Positions 31,065-39,286 of a DNA stretch of 58,556 bases are shown here, piece by piece; position 1 is the first letter of the stretch; the number at the start of each line of letters is the position of its first letter. Both the position numbers and the translations under genes were made by a program. The notes under the pieces are model-generated. The model saw only the letters and a program-made list of their open reading frames with translations, made no database searches and was not told the DNA's origin. The stretch covers positions 1-58,556 of the forward strand of contig QCIQ01000008.1 of the NCBI GenBank assembly GCA_003216595.1, read 5' to 3'. The stretch comes from Prochlorococcus sp. AG-402-M18. GTDB taxonomy: Bacteria; Cyanobacteriota; Cyanobacteriia; PCC-6307; Cyanobiaceae.

Positions 31065-31583
31065 TTATTTAGCAGCTTCTGGTGCTTTTCTTGCTTTGCG
31101 TGCACGTCTAGCAGGCCTACCAGCACTTGGCTTAACAACTGCAGAAACCTCAGCTTTAGCTTTGGCTGGAGCCTTTTTAGCTACAGGCTTTTTAGCTACA
31201 CCTTTCTTTGCTGTTGCCTTTTTAGCAACTGTTTTTTTTGCGACAGCTTTTTTAGCTGTAGTTTTTTTAGCTGCAGCAGCTTTTGGAGAAGAGCCTTTGC
31301 GTGTGCGATGAGAAAGAATTAAAGCCCACTCATCAGCGCTAATATTTGCTGGCTTATTTCCATGAACCTCAGAAACTTTTGCTGCTTTTTCGATATCTTT
31401 AATTAGATTTTTCCAAGAAGCTGCATAACGTTTATCAGACTGAGATTTAGCACCGCTTTCAACAAGGGTTTCGACGACTTGAGAAGCAGTAACCTTCTTA
31501 CGACGTCTGTTAAAGATCTCCTTTTGCAAGGTAGCGATCAAGGCATCACCTTTAGCACTAACTTTGATGGATAACTGAGACAT
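31065..31583 (-). CDS. DNA-binding-like protein with histone-H1-type Lys/Ala tail, copy 1
   Basis: 172 residues. Residues 1-100 form a helical domain shared with 41988-42605 (MSQLSIKVSAKGDALIATLQ, then EIFNRRRKKVTASQVVETLV). The rest is a low-complexity tail of repeated AKK/AKKA units, ending RPARRARKARKAPEAAK. The tail resembles eukaryotic histone H1 and bacterial H1-like proteins (such as Hc1 or HctB) and is expected to bind DNA non-specifically. The head shares no domain I can name. Likely nucleoid-associated (inference). Confidence 0.7.
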   Translation of the reverse strand: MSQLSIKVSAKGDALIATLQKEIFNRRRKKVTASQVVETLVESGAKSQSDKRYAASWKNLIKDIEKAAKVSEVHGNKPANISADEWALILSHRTRKGSSPKAAAAKKTTAKKAVAKKTVAKKATAKKGVAKKPVAKKAPAKAKAEVSAVVKPSAGRPARRARKARKAPEAAK

Positions 31584-31889
31584 AACTCAATAATTACTTT
31601 CTTAATACATCTATCACATATAGGGTATTTAATTCAATAGTCAATGGTTAATCGACTACTAAATTTTCATATATCTATTAATATCACTAAAAGTGACACC
31701 TTCAAATAATTCAATCTTGACTATAAAGCCATATCAAGTGGGCAGGAGAAAATCCAAAAACAAATATAAAAACAATGCCAGTCAATAAAACTCATAAAGC
31801 TCATATGCTGATCAAAAAATGGTATGGGATCGTATAAACAAATTGAGATATTCAAAGTGTCAGGCCACCTCTGGACACAAACCAATCCC
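31584..31889. other. Intergenic gap
   Basis: Holds a 20-codon frame at 31775-31837 (MPVNKTHKAHMLIKKWYGIV) on the plus strand that I do not call because no homologous signal or ribosome site is evident. No strong hairpin. Confidence 0.35.
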
Positions 31890-32027
31890 TCACTTTCGTT
31901 GCAGCATCCAGAGATGACAACGTGAAATCAAATGATCTCCATAAGGAGTAAGACGACGTTGAACATGACATGAAAGAATTGTTATGCAATGGATGCCGCT
32001 GGAATATTTGAATTGTTGACATGTCAT
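31890..32027 (-). CDS. Cys/His-rich 45-residue protein, coupled to 32024-32224
   Basis: 45 residues from ATG 32027, overlapping the upstream stop by four bases (ATGA). MTCQQFKYSSGIHCITILSC followed by HVQRRLTPYGDHLISRC has several Cys and His (C3, H13, C14, C20, H21, H32, C37), suggesting a small metal-binding protein. A longer frame exists but begins in another gene's reading. The two ORFs could also be one frameshifted gene. Not recognised. Confidence 0.5.
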   Translation of the reverse strand: MTCQQFKYSSGIHCITILSCHVQRRLTPYGDHLISRCHLWMLQRK

Positions 32028-32224
32028 GCAAACGCAAGCTGAACATGTTTTTTTGAGAAACCCTTTCTCAAAGCATTGCCACTCTTTTTCTTGATCGAAG
32101 ATCTGATCGGTGCAAGTTTCTTTGGGGTGAGTCGTAGACATTGACCAATTCCAATAGGTTGGGCTACAGCAGATACCCATTCTTCAGCCTTAAAGACTGA
32201 ATATGGCGAAGCAGATGGAGTCAT
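32024..32224 (-). CDS. Basic 66-residue protein
   Basis: 66 residues from ATG 32224. Ends with a strongly basic stretch (RSSIKKKSGNALRKGFSKKH). No membrane helix. Stop overlaps the start of the Cys-rich frame (ATGA), so expression of both is coupled if both are real. Not recognised. Confidence 0.5.
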   Translation of the reverse strand: MTPSASPYSVFKAEEWVSAVAQPIGIGQCLRLTPKKLAPIRSSIKKKSGNALRKGFSKKHVQLAFA

Positions 32225-32429
32225 TTCCCTTTAGCAGTACACATGTACTAGCAAGAAACAATAGGTAATGTCAAGTCATATATTTCAAAACAGCTAATAT
32301 ATATCGCCTGCAATACCAAAAATCGAACAAACAAGATGCTCAAACACGATGAATATTTCAAGGATATAAAGGCTAATTAAAAAAAACTAACGGATAGGTC
32401 CACCACAAATCGAAAAAGCAATAAAAAAA
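32225..32429. other. Intergenic sequence left of element copy 2
   Basis: No gene seen. A/T-rich, without a repeat other than the A-run leading into the terminator at 32421. It is the left part of a 712-base gene-free stretch. Confidence 0.4.
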
Positions 32430-32446
32430 CCCTCATCTCATGAGGG
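32421..32446 (-). terminator. Leftward terminator of element copy 2
   Basis: CCCTCATCTCATGAGGG hairpin (32430-32446) with an A-run at 32423-32429, so a T-run follows it on the minus strand. Confidence 0.75.
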
Positions 32447-32623
32447 CAAAATAAACTGCTGAAGGATCCCCATCACCCAGCTTTCAAAAATAATAATCAA
32501 ATCAATCAGATTAGGCAACATTAAAGCACCATATGTTTTATCTCAGGCTTAAATGAACACCATCTGTAGGGGGGGGGTTGATTTATATGGGAAATAGGGT
32601 TAGAAATAGGATCCCCATCACCC

Positions 32624-32657
32624 AGACCCATAGGACACCATACCTAGGGTCTTTTTT
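32624..32657 (+). terminator. Rightward terminator of element copy 2
   Basis: AGACCCATAGG pairs with CCTAGGGTCT around an ACACCATA loop, with one bulge, followed by TTTTTT. Counterpart of 15862-15894. Confidence 0.75.
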
Positions 32658-32665
32658 ATTGGAAA

Positions 32666-32936
32666 ACCTTTTATAGAAGGATTTTGTCAATATTAACCAT
32701 ATAGGAGCTGTGGAAAACTTTTGTTATTTGAATGAATTTGCGAGCTACAAAAATATGTCCTTACCTAAATCTTCGGGAAAGTAGCTTATAAAGGTTTAAA
32801 AACGATTAATTGAAAAATCCTTCTCAATTAAGTAAAAAGGTTCTAAATCTGTTAATTGATAGGAAAAAGACAATTGCGCTAAAGAAATTAAATCTATCGA
32901 ATAAATCCAAATGAAATCTTTATGTGATTACACAAA
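32666..32936. other. Intergenic sequence right of element copy 2
   Basis: A/T-rich upstream region of the nuclease gene. No frame or repeat seen. It may hold the promoter for the 32937 gene. Confidence 0.4.
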
Positions 32937-33797
32937 ATGATTGATCTCAAAAGAAATAGCAAAAAAGAACCAATTGAAGCCACAGGCATTCGAAGTCGTA
33001 AGTCTTCTCTCTATAAGCCAAATCAACAAGAAGATTTCAAAATTAGTAGAGGTCGTTTCTCAAATTTCCTGACGTGTAAAAGGTGCTTTTATCTCGATAG
33101 GGTAAGAGGTCTTGATCCTCCAGGGACACCAGGTTGGACTCTCAATGAAACCACTGACCTATTACTCAAAAAAGAATTTGACGATTGCAGACAAAAGCAG
33201 GTTCCACACAGAATATTTGCATCTAATGGACTATCTCATGTTGTTCCATTTGATCATCCTGAAATAGATAACTGGAGAAACTCACTTCATCGGGGACTAA
33301 TGCATCGTTACAAGGATACCGGAATAATTTTGACTGGAGGTGTAGACGATATTTGGCAAGACACTATTACAAGACAACTAATAATTGTGGATTACAAATC
33401 ACAAGCAAAAAACGGACGAGTTGATAAGAAAGATTATTTAGAGGATCCTTTTCACGAGGCCTATAAAATTCAAATGGACTTTTATGCTTACTTACTCTCG
33501 GGGATGGGTTTTAGTGTTCATCCAATATCTTTTTTTCTAGTTTGCAATGCAAAAAGGGATGAAGATGAATTTAATAAGACCATGCGTTTTGATGAATATC
33601 TTGTTCCCTACAAGTGGAGCAATGATTGGATAGAGAGTCGCCTAGATGAAATGGTCACACTAATGAATCAATCAGAGATTCCAGAATCAAATCCTTCATG
33701 CAAGAACTGCGCCTATGCAGATCAATATTCGAAAATACTATTTTCAAGAAATTCAAGTAAAAAAGAAATTACACAAGGAACTTTGCCATTATTTTAA
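32937..33797 (+). CDS. PD-(D/E)XK family nuclease (RecB/Cas4-like)
   Basis: 286 residues. Catalytic motifs are intact: GGVDDIW (135-140) and LIIVDYKSQ (149-156, D152 and K154), with Q179 and Y183 in QMDFYAYLL. Cys pairs C47-x2-C50 and C255-x2-C258 could bind an iron-sulfur cluster or zinc, as in Cas4/AddB-type nucleases. The likely role is DNA repair, which is inference. It is followed 57 bases later by an SRAP peptidase gene, a DNA-damage protein, suggesting a repair unit. Confidence 0.8.
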   Translation: MIDLKRNSKKEPIEATGIRSRKSSLYKPNQQEDFKISRGRFSNFLTCKRCFYLDRVRGLDPPGTPGWTLNETTDLLLKKEFDDCRQKQVPHRIFASNGLSHVVPFDHPEIDNWRNSLHRGLMHRYKDTGIILTGGVDDIWQDTITRQLIIVDYKSQAKNGRVDKKDYLEDPFHEAYKIQMDFYAYLLSGMGFSVHPISFFLVCNAKRDEDEFNKTMRFDEYLVPYKWSNDWIESRLDEMVTLMNQSEIPESNPSCKNCAYADQYSKILFSRNSSKKEITQGTLPLF

Positions 33798-33854
33798 GAA
33801 CGCTAATAGTTTTAAAAATGATTCTGATCAGAAAGCCTCTAAATAATTAATGGG

Positions 33855-34493
33855 ATGTGCGGAAGATATCAGCTATTAACAAAATTTATAAATTTACCTG
33901 ACCTTTTAAAAAAAGATGTACCAAGGGGATTGAGTCAAAATTATGAACCACAAATATTAATCAAACCAGGTTCTCCAATTCTAGTTCTTAAGAATGAAGG
34001 TAAGACACAAACATCCATAATGCTATGGGGGTTTATATCTGAGTGGAGTAAAGACCCTTTTGACAACACAAGGCCAAAGCCATTTAACGCGAGATCAGAA
34101 AGTGTTGAAGAGAAGAAACTTTTTCGTGCAAGCTGGAGGCATAAGAGATGTTTGATACCAGCCAGTGGTTTTCTAGAAAAAGGTCACCTAATTGGTAGAA
34201 AAGATTCTCAAACTTTCTGGTTAGGAGGACTTTGGAGTCGATGGATGTCTAAAGAAGGATGTGAACTAGAGAGCTGTTGTGTGCTAACGACCGAAGCAAA
34301 CGATTTAGTCAAACAATTTCATAACCGTATGCCCGTTATTGTTCCAAATGGGCTAGAAGAAGAATGGATCTCTTCAGTTAAAAATGCTCAAGACCTTAAA
34401 GCATTAAAACCGCTAATGACTAAATGGGACCCAGAAGAATGGACAGCCGAGCCAATAAACAAAACTAATGCCGCCCAATTATCCTTCCTATAA
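33855..34493 (+). CDS. SRAP domain protein (SOS response-associated peptidase, YedK/HMCES-like)
   Basis: 212 residues. Starts MCGRY, so after Met removal Cys2 is N-terminal and forms the thiazolidine crosslink to abasic sites in single-stranded DNA. Other family blocks: RPKPFNARSESV, HKRCLIPASGF, and HNRMPVI. The protein shields abasic sites during replication. Closely downstream of a RecB-like nuclease. A terminator follows at 34506. Confidence 0.92.
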   Translation: MCGRYQLLTKFINLPDLLKKDVPRGLSQNYEPQILIKPGSPILVLKNEGKTQTSIMLWGFISEWSKDPFDNTRPKPFNARSESVEEKKLFRASWRHKRCLIPASGFLEKGHLIGRKDSQTFWLGGLWSRWMSKEGCELESCCVLTTEANDLVKQFHNRMPVIVPNGLEEEWISSVKNAQDLKALKPLMTKWDPEEWTAEPINKTNAAQLSFL

Positions 34494-34505
34494 AATCAAG
34501 ACAAA

Positions 34506-34530
34506 AAAAGGGCTTATAAAAGCCCTTTTA
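34506..34530 (+). terminator. Terminator of SRAP gene, bidirectional
   Basis: AAAAGGGCTT...AAGCCCTTTT hairpin with A-run and T-run on either side, between the SRAP gene and the convergent 34553-34726 gene. Confidence 0.8.
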
Positions 34531-34552
34531 TACATTTTATAAGATCAGGACT

Positions 34553-34726
34553 TCAATGATCGTGATGCACTTCTGCCGAGCTAGGCATTTCATGGGCAGA
34601 AGACAATTTCTTCAATGATTGAGATCCACAAATAGCAGACAGAGCGATCACAACCAAGGATGCAGTGCTTAACAACTGAAGCACTATCGGGAGATGTGAA
34701 TTAATTCTTTCTCTAAAGGTAGTCAT
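34553..34726 (-). CDS. 57-residue membrane protein with His-rich end
   Basis: ATG 34726 to TGA. Helix LQLLSTASLVVIALSAICGS is followed by EMPSSAEVHHDH. The histidines at the end suggest metal contact. It is convergent with the SRAP gene, sharing a bidirectional terminator. Not recognised. Confidence 0.6.
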   Translation of the reverse strand: MTTFRERINSHLPIVLQLLSTASLVVIALSAICGSQSLKKLSSAHEMPSSAEVHHDH

Positions 34727-35108
34727 TTGGGAAGTTAATTAAAACTCCATTCAAACAAAAAGAATAAGCACCGTCCATAGCTTGAATATTATGAACTAAA
34801 TAGCTAAAAGCAAAAAAATAAGCATAAATAAATTTAGTCCTACTGTTAAGAGTGATGTACTTGGTTTAAATTCATTAGCCAAAACTAGGGACTCACTCTC
34901 TTATTCATTTCTAATTATGACCTAAATATTTGAAAGTCTCATAAGATACATAATGAAAATTAGATATTGAAAGAAAGCACATGAATAAATAAATGTACAA
35001 TTAAGCCAATAATTTACTCAAAACTACTCATGGCTGAAAAATTAATAAAGACTAAAACCACTAGACGTCAGATATCTGATTAAAATTATCTAAACAAAAT
35101 TAATTGTA
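34727..35108. other. Intergenic gap, one micro-frame
   Basis: About 380 bases. A 17-codon frame at 35030-35083 (MAEKLIKTKTTRRQISD) may be a remnant; I do not call it. No hairpin or repeat. Confidence 0.35.
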
Positions 35109-35612
35109 ATGGACGGAAATAAAATGGATCTTCCTTCTCTAGACAAACTTAAAGAATTAGAAAAAAGCGCAAGAGTAGATGGGAGTGGCATTCAATTTGA
35201 CTCTCTATTAGGACTATGGAAATTTAATTCAGTTTGGAAGCAGGGATCCGATACAGAGGACTCGATTTCAAGCACTTTGCTACAGGTTTTTTCAGCCAGT
35301 CTAGAGTTGAAAGAAGATACACAGAATCCAGAAAAAGAGAACTTTACTATCGCCAACGCAATTAAATTTGGATTACTAACTCTGAGATTCAGTGGCTATG
35401 CAAATTTAGAAAGGAAGCAGCCGCTATTACCTTTTTCTTTTGATTGCATTCAAATAAAACTAGCTTCATTGACTATCTTAAATAGATCTTTACCAGCAAC
35501 GGATCAAAAGAAGAGGCCTTTTTTTGCACTAATAGCTATCGATCCGCATGGTAAATGGTTGTCAGCAAGGGGAAAGGGTGGAGGACTTGCTCTATGGGTA
35601 AAAAATAAATAA
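35109..35612 (+). CDS. Hypothetical fibrillin-like (lipocalin-type) protein
   Basis: 167 residues (second ATG at residue 6). LLGLWKFNSVWKQGSD and FSFDCIQIKLASLTILNRSL resemble the first and inner strands of PAP/fibrillin-type lipid-binding barrels. The glycine-rich end (ARGKGGGLALWVKNK) is unusual. No signal peptide. Distant relation to 43185-43946 is possible but not shown. Confidence 0.45.
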   Translation: MDGNKMDLPSLDKLKELEKSARVDGSGIQFDSLLGLWKFNSVWKQGSDTEDSISSTLLQVFSASLELKEDTQNPEKENFTIANAIKFGLLTLRFSGYANLERKQPLLPFSFDCIQIKLASLTILNRSLPATDQKKRPFFALIAIDPHGKWLSARGKGGGLALWVKNK

Positions 35613-35727
35613 TCTACGAGCTTTGAAATACCCTTAGATATTTTGTTCAGCAAATTCTTCTAAGAATATTTTTAATAGCCAATATCTCTATAAATAAATT
35701 GATAACTGTTACACAGACATAGTGACA

Positions 35728-35925
35728 TCAAGCGATAACTTTATTTCTCAGAGAAATCCTATCAATAGAATTTGGATGCTCTCGAACAAATTTATTGAAC
35801 TCAATCGCTAACTGCTTAGCTTCAAAAGCATCAATGGCATAAAACCCTAACTCATGTCTTTTGTTAGCTAAATCTCGGTAGCTAACAGCGTATCTTTTAC
35901 AGGATGTAATCGGTCTTGAAGACAA
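35728..35925 (-). CDS. 65-residue hypothetical protein, TTG start
   Basis: TTG 35925 to TAA. Basic, with ISLRNKVIA at the end and YAIDAFEAKQLAIEFNKFVR in the centre. Soluble. No ATG available in frame upstream. Not recognised. Confidence 0.45.
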   Translation of the reverse strand: MSSRPITSCKRYAVSYRDLANKRHELGFYAIDAFEAKQLAIEFNKFVREHPNSIDRISLRNKVIA

Positions 35926-36288
35926 TTTTTTAGATATGAACTAATTATATCCTAAAAACAAAAAAATAGTTCTGAAAGAAATCTACCGAACAATTTGGGA
36001 TAGGAAACCGAATATAAAAAGACATAATGCTTTTGATCAATTAGATGTCAAATAATATCTGAGCTAAATTCTTGATGACGATCGTCACAAACAAATTTTA
36101 GCTAAATTGTATTTTTTAAAATTATATAAATTTTAAAAGACTTGAAAATTACAAAGCACCTAAATATTCAATTATTAGAAATTCTAATTACATTAATAAT
36201 TTATACTTTATAGATTTTGTATTTCTCCCTACATACAGACATTAAGTAAAAAGGTAACTTAAAAAAAATTATTCATTTAATTAAAGTT
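35926..36288. other. A/T-rich intergenic gap, no gene seen
   Basis: About 360 bases of very A/T-rich sequence with stops in all frames. Nothing structured was noticed. Confidence 0.4.
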
Positions 36289-36369
36289 ATGACTTTAGAT
36301 ATTTACAAAGCGATTGTTAAAGCCTCCGAGCAAGGGAATTTATGGGGACTCAAACGAACAGATTACTAA
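36289..36369 (+). CDS. 26-residue micro-ORF
   Basis: ATG to TAA (MTLDIYKAIVKASEQGNLWG, then LKRTDY). Soluble. Followed 4 bases later by 36373-36498, so perhaps cotranscribed. Not recognised; coding status uncertain. Confidence 0.3.
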   Translation: MTLDIYKAIVKASEQGNLWGLKRTDY

Positions 36370-36372
36370 ACT

Positions 36373-36498
36373 ATGTTTAAATTCACCAAATTTAAGTTTA
36401 TTCAACTCATCATATTATGGAATCTACCAATCCTAATTTTATTTATAGGAATAATCTCAATACCCATGGAATTATCTGATTCAATTTCAATTTTTTAA
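36373..36498 (+). CDS. 41-residue membrane microprotein
   Basis: ATG to TAA. Basic head (MFKFTKFKF), then one helix (IQLIILWNLPILILFIGIIS), then a short acidic end. Coupled by spacing to the micro-ORF upstream. Not recognised. Confidence 0.45.
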   Translation: MFKFTKFKFIQLIILWNLPILILFIGIISIPMELSDSISIF

Positions 36499-36671
36499 CA
36501 ACTCAGATCTCTACACAAAAAAATTTCTTTTTGGTAGAGAAATAATTAATCAATTAGTCTAACCATTAAAATCTAAATCTGCACTGCTTTTAAACAGCTT
36601 AAATGGCTAGAAATTATAAAAATCTGGTATTTGATCTATGGCGATTCCATAAGAACAAGACCCTTGTTTGA

Positions 36672-36983
36672 TTAAGCAGCTTTAAACTGAACACTGCTGT
36701 TATCGGTCCATGTCCAAGCAGACTTCTCCATTGTAGATAGATCGACTCTGTGGCTCGCCATCCAGTCTCCATTGGCTTCTATAAATTTCTCAATATTCCC
36801 CTCTGGGTGCTGATGTATAACAATTATTTTTTGAGGGTCATCATCACTACATCCTCTGTACAAAGGCTGAATATTAAACTCTCTATGCCTTCTGGTAGCT
36901 TCTTTGCTGTCGAAGATTGCAGCCCACTCATCAAAGGTGCTTTCAACCTTAAAAATAAAAACTGAGGTGACAGTAGAAGACAT
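36672..36983 (-). CDS. DUF3764-like protein
   Basis: 103 residues. VFIFKVESTFDEWAAIFDSKE at the start, IQPLYRGCSDDDPQKIIVIH in the middle and a C-terminal helix match the DUF3764 family and the related 14231-14497. Ferredoxin-like dimeric fold expected. Function unknown. Confidence 0.65.
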   Translation of the reverse strand: MSSTVTSVFIFKVESTFDEWAAIFDSKEATRRHREFNIQPLYRGCSDDDPQKIIVIHQHPEGNIEKFIEANGDWMASHRVDLSTMEKSAWTWTDNSSVQFKAA

Positions 36984-37087
36984 CTAAAAACTTTAATATG
37001 GGCAAACGATACCCAAACAAAACAAAACTGACTAACAGTTGTTGTAAAAACTAGATAAATAAGAAAACTTTCTGCTAGAAATAGCTG

Positions 37088-37309
37088 ATGCAGATACCAA
37101 GAAAAACCCTCAAACGAATCATCAACTTAATTGTTGTTCTAATCGTTGCCATTGTTGGATTCATCAAAGTAAAGCACCCATTTAGTTATTTAATTGGAGT
37201 CCCTGTTACCAGTTGGGTCGTTTATCTTTTATGTAATGCCATGTGCACAGATATTCTTTTTGGAGAAACATTAGGTTGTTCAGAAAAAAGTATTTACAAG
37301 GAGAAATAA
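37088..37309 (+). CDS. 73-residue membrane protein
   Basis: Two helices (IINLIVVLIVAIVGFIKV and FSYLIGVPVTSWVVYLLCNA) with a cysteine cluster (CNAMCTDILFGETLGC) at the exposed C-terminus, perhaps metal- or disulfide-forming. Not recognised. Confidence 0.55.
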   Translation: MQIPRKTLKRIINLIVVLIVAIVGFIKVKHPFSYLIGVPVTSWVVYLLCNAMCTDILFGETLGCSEKSIYKEK

Positions 37310-37466
37310 ACTAACTACGAATTAAAACTTTCTCAATCAGTAAAGAGAACCAGATGTCCATAACCTGAAAAGTACTTGCAAAGATAAACTCAAGTTAAGA
37401 TAACGAATTAATCATAAAATTACTCTTGACCACTCAACATAACAAAATGATATTCGCTTTACTCAG

Positions 37467-38384
37467 GTGGAAATAATCTATCTTTTAGCTGAATTAATAC
37501 CATGTCTTTTAATAGGCTATTTACTAGGACGATTTAAAAAAGATTTATCCCTAACGATATCTCGTCCTTTAATAAGCTATGGAATTCCTATCAGCTTGAT
37601 GGGGATATTACTTAAGTCTGGCCTTGAATTCCCTTTGATACAATCTGCGGCTTTAGCACTGGTAGCTATTGGCTTTTTAATGACTCTATTAAATTGCCTT
37701 CCTGGTATAAAAAACTTAATACCAAATAGATCTCTTCAATTAGGTAGTGCATTCGGAAATACTGGGTATTTCGGAATACCAGTTTCACTAGCACTGCTTC
37801 CAAATCATGCTTTGATTTACAGCATAGGTTTTGACCTTGGTGCGACATTGGTAATTTGGAGTATCGGTCCAATACTGCTAACAGATCCTTCAAAAGTATT
37901 AAGTTCTAATAGATATTGGCAGAATTTCATAAAAGCAATCTTTAGAAGCCCTGCTGTAAAAGGACTGATTGGCGCATTAATTGTTCATTCATCACCATGG
38001 AATGAACAAATAACAGCCTTACTATGGATACCTTCAAGGGTTGTAATTGTTTTAGCACTTGTAATAGTTGGAATGCGTCTAAGTTGGCTGAGAAAAGCAA
38101 ATCTCTCAAGAATAAAAATCCAAATAGCATCCATAAAAATTGCTTTAATCATGAAACTGGTTGGATTACCAGTCATTATGCTGATCATTTCCTCAGCGAT
38201 CAGATTACCCAACGTCATGCGAGAGGCTTTAGTACTTCAATCAGCTGCACCAACAGCAATATCTGTCTTGCTAATATCCCAAGCAGCGTCAAGAGATGAA
38301 GAGGAAGCCACATCACTTGTTGTCTTAAGTACGATCATCTCGCTCATCTCAATCCCTGCTTGGTTGATGATTTTAAGATTTTAA
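37467..38384 (+). CDS. AEC (auxin efflux carrier) family transporter
   Basis: 305 residues with a GTG start. About 10 helices in two halves. The family crossover motif is GNTGYFGIP at 97-105; LLKSGLEFPL and APTAISVLLISQAA are also typical. Such carriers move organic acids or small anions. No substrate can be inferred. Single gene, followed by 38448. Confidence 0.85.
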   Translation: MEIIYLLAELIPCLLIGYLLGRFKKDLSLTISRPLISYGIPISLMGILLKSGLEFPLIQSAALALVAIGFLMTLLNCLPGIKNLIPNRSLQLGSAFGNTGYFGIPVSLALLPNHALIYSIGFDLGATLVIWSIGPILLTDPSKVLSSNRYWQNFIKAIFRSPAVKGLIGALIVHSSPWNEQITALLWIPSRVVIVLALVIVGMRLSWLRKANLSRIKIQIASIKIALIMKLVGLPVIMLIISSAIRLPNVMREALVLQSAAPTAISVLLISQAASRDEEEATSLVVLSTIISLISIPAWLMILRF

Positions 38385-38447
38385 AAAGTTAACAACTATC
38401 GCCTTTTAACTCAGTTTGTCTAAGTTGTAAGAAATACAACTTTTTTA

Positions 38448-38648
38448 ATGACCTCAGCTACAGCAACAAAAGCGACAGCAAAGAAAACAGCGGCAGTAAA
38501 ATCATCAGCAGTAAAATCTCAATCAATTTATTCATCAACCCAATCAAGATTTGCTAGTTCAAAGCTAATTCAAAACCTAGGTTCATCTAATGATGGGGTT
38601 CAATTCGATTTTTCAAGTTCGTTAAGAACTGCATTTGGAAGGGACTAA
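38448..38648 (+). CDS. Ala/Lys/Ser-rich small protein
   Basis: 66 residues. The N-terminal TATKATAKKTAAVKSSAVKS is like the tails of the H1-tailed proteins, while the C-terminal half (ASSKLIQNLGSSNDGVQFDF) is different and ends SLRTAFGRD. Soluble, basic. It could bind nucleic acid, but that is inference. Confidence 0.5.
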   Translation: MTSATATKATAKKTAAVKSSAVKSQSIYSSTQSRFASSKLIQNLGSSNDGVQFDFSSSLRTAFGRD

Positions 38649-38654
38649 AAGAAT

Positions 38655-38750
38655 ATGGACCTTTTAAAAACACTTTTTACAGTTGTTATATGTCTAGGTA
38701 TTGGATGGGCAATCTCAAAAGGGATCATGTTTGGTTTGACTCATATTTAA
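38655..38750 (+). CDS. 31-residue membrane microprotein
   Basis: ATG to TAA. MDLLK, then one helix (TLFTVVICLGIGWAISKGIM) and a short end. It begins 6 bases after 38448-38648 and is followed 1 base later by 38752-38838, so the three are probably one operon. Not recognised. Confidence 0.45.
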   Translation: MDLLKTLFTVVICLGIGWAISKGIMFGLTHI

Positions 38751-38751
38751 T

Positions 38752-38838
38752 ATGCCTGAAGAATGGCATCCTACAAATGAAGAACTTGAAGCGATAGACA
38801 GTGCATGGATGCAAGTCAAGCTTCATGAGAAAAAATAA
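38752..38838 (+). CDS. 28-residue micro-ORF
   Basis: ATG to TAA (MPEEWHPTNEELEAIDSAWM, then QVKLHEKK). Acidic and helical. Closely spaced with its neighbours. Not recognised; small but coding-like. Confidence 0.4.
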   Translation: MPEEWHPTNEELEAIDSAWMQVKLHEKK

Positions 38839-38914
38839 CAGAGCAAACAACTGCAAATAAAAAATATATTTCAAATATGCTTAACGAAATAGCAGATCAT
38901 TATCAAGAAAATTA

Positions 38915-39106
38915 ATGGATAAAGAATGGAAACCAAAAGAAGAACATAAAGCAGTTATTGCAAGGAGTATAGAGTTTATTTCTGATGAATTAGCTGAGTT
39001 ACAAGAGGCTTTACGGTGTCCAAATTCAATTATTGTTGAAATAGCTAATAGGGTAGTATCTGAATATAAAACAAACCAAATCATCATTAGAAGAGATGAA
39101 GAATAA
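38915..39106 (+). CDS. 63-residue hydrophilic protein
   Basis: MDKEWKPKEEHKAVIARSIE start, acidic-amphipathic helices (SDELAELQEALRCPN). Its CPN motif and small size recall the CPN family at 4671 and 12229, although the rest is different. A 12-codon frame stops on its ATG. Followed directly by 39107-39226. Function unknown. Confidence 0.55.
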   Translation: MDKEWKPKEEHKAVIARSIEFISDELAELQEALRCPNSIIVEIANRVVSEYKTNQIIIRRDEE

Positions 39107-39226
39107 ATGGAATTTCTGCAATCACATGATTTAAACCAATTGGGGCTTTGGACCCCTATTATTGGAGGTATTCTTCTCTACGTTGGCTTAAATCTAAAAA
39201 TCACTGAAGTTGATCCTAATGAGTAA
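39107..39226 (+). CDS. 39-residue membrane microprotein
   Basis: ATG immediately after the TAA of 38915-39106. MEFLQSHDLNQLGLWTP head and helix IIGGILLYVGLNLKI, ending TEVDPNE. Probably cotranscribed with its neighbour. Not recognised. Confidence 0.5.
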   Translation: MEFLQSHDLNQLGLWTPIIGGILLYVGLNLKITEVDPNE

Positions 39227-39286
39227 TCAATACATGAAAAATGAGTACAACGATAAGAAAAGGTTTATCTATTAGAATATTTTGGG

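Larger units (their letters stand above)
32421..32665. repeat. Divergent-terminator intergenic element, copy 2 (inverted relative to copy 1)
   Basis: Contains GATCCCCATCACCCAG twice in direct orientation (32465-32480 and 32610-32625), exact 16-mers, and an end block nearly identical to the reverse complement of 15856-15910. Terminators point outward at both ends. The central ~130 bases hold a run of nine G residues (32569-32577) and A/T boxes. This is the clearest copy of the element; see findings. Confidence 0.6.

Noticed and set aside
31017-31322. Plus-strand open frames opposite the H1-tailed gene
   Set aside because: Artefacts of the Lys/Ala repeats read backwards (runs of Phe, Ser, Cys or Leu/Ala); same region as a clear minus-strand gene.
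31852-32046. 64-codon minus-strand frame
   Set aside because: Third frame over the coupled pair; composition is not protein-like and it lacks a ribosome site.
32569-32577. Run of nine G residues as a possible G-quadruplex
   Set aside because: A single G-run cannot form an intramolecular quadruplex; it may be a slippage tract or a base-calling artefact within element copy 2.
37666-38299. Several frames inside the AEC transporter gene
   Set aside because: All are shadows of the 305-residue transporter, which has clear family motifs.
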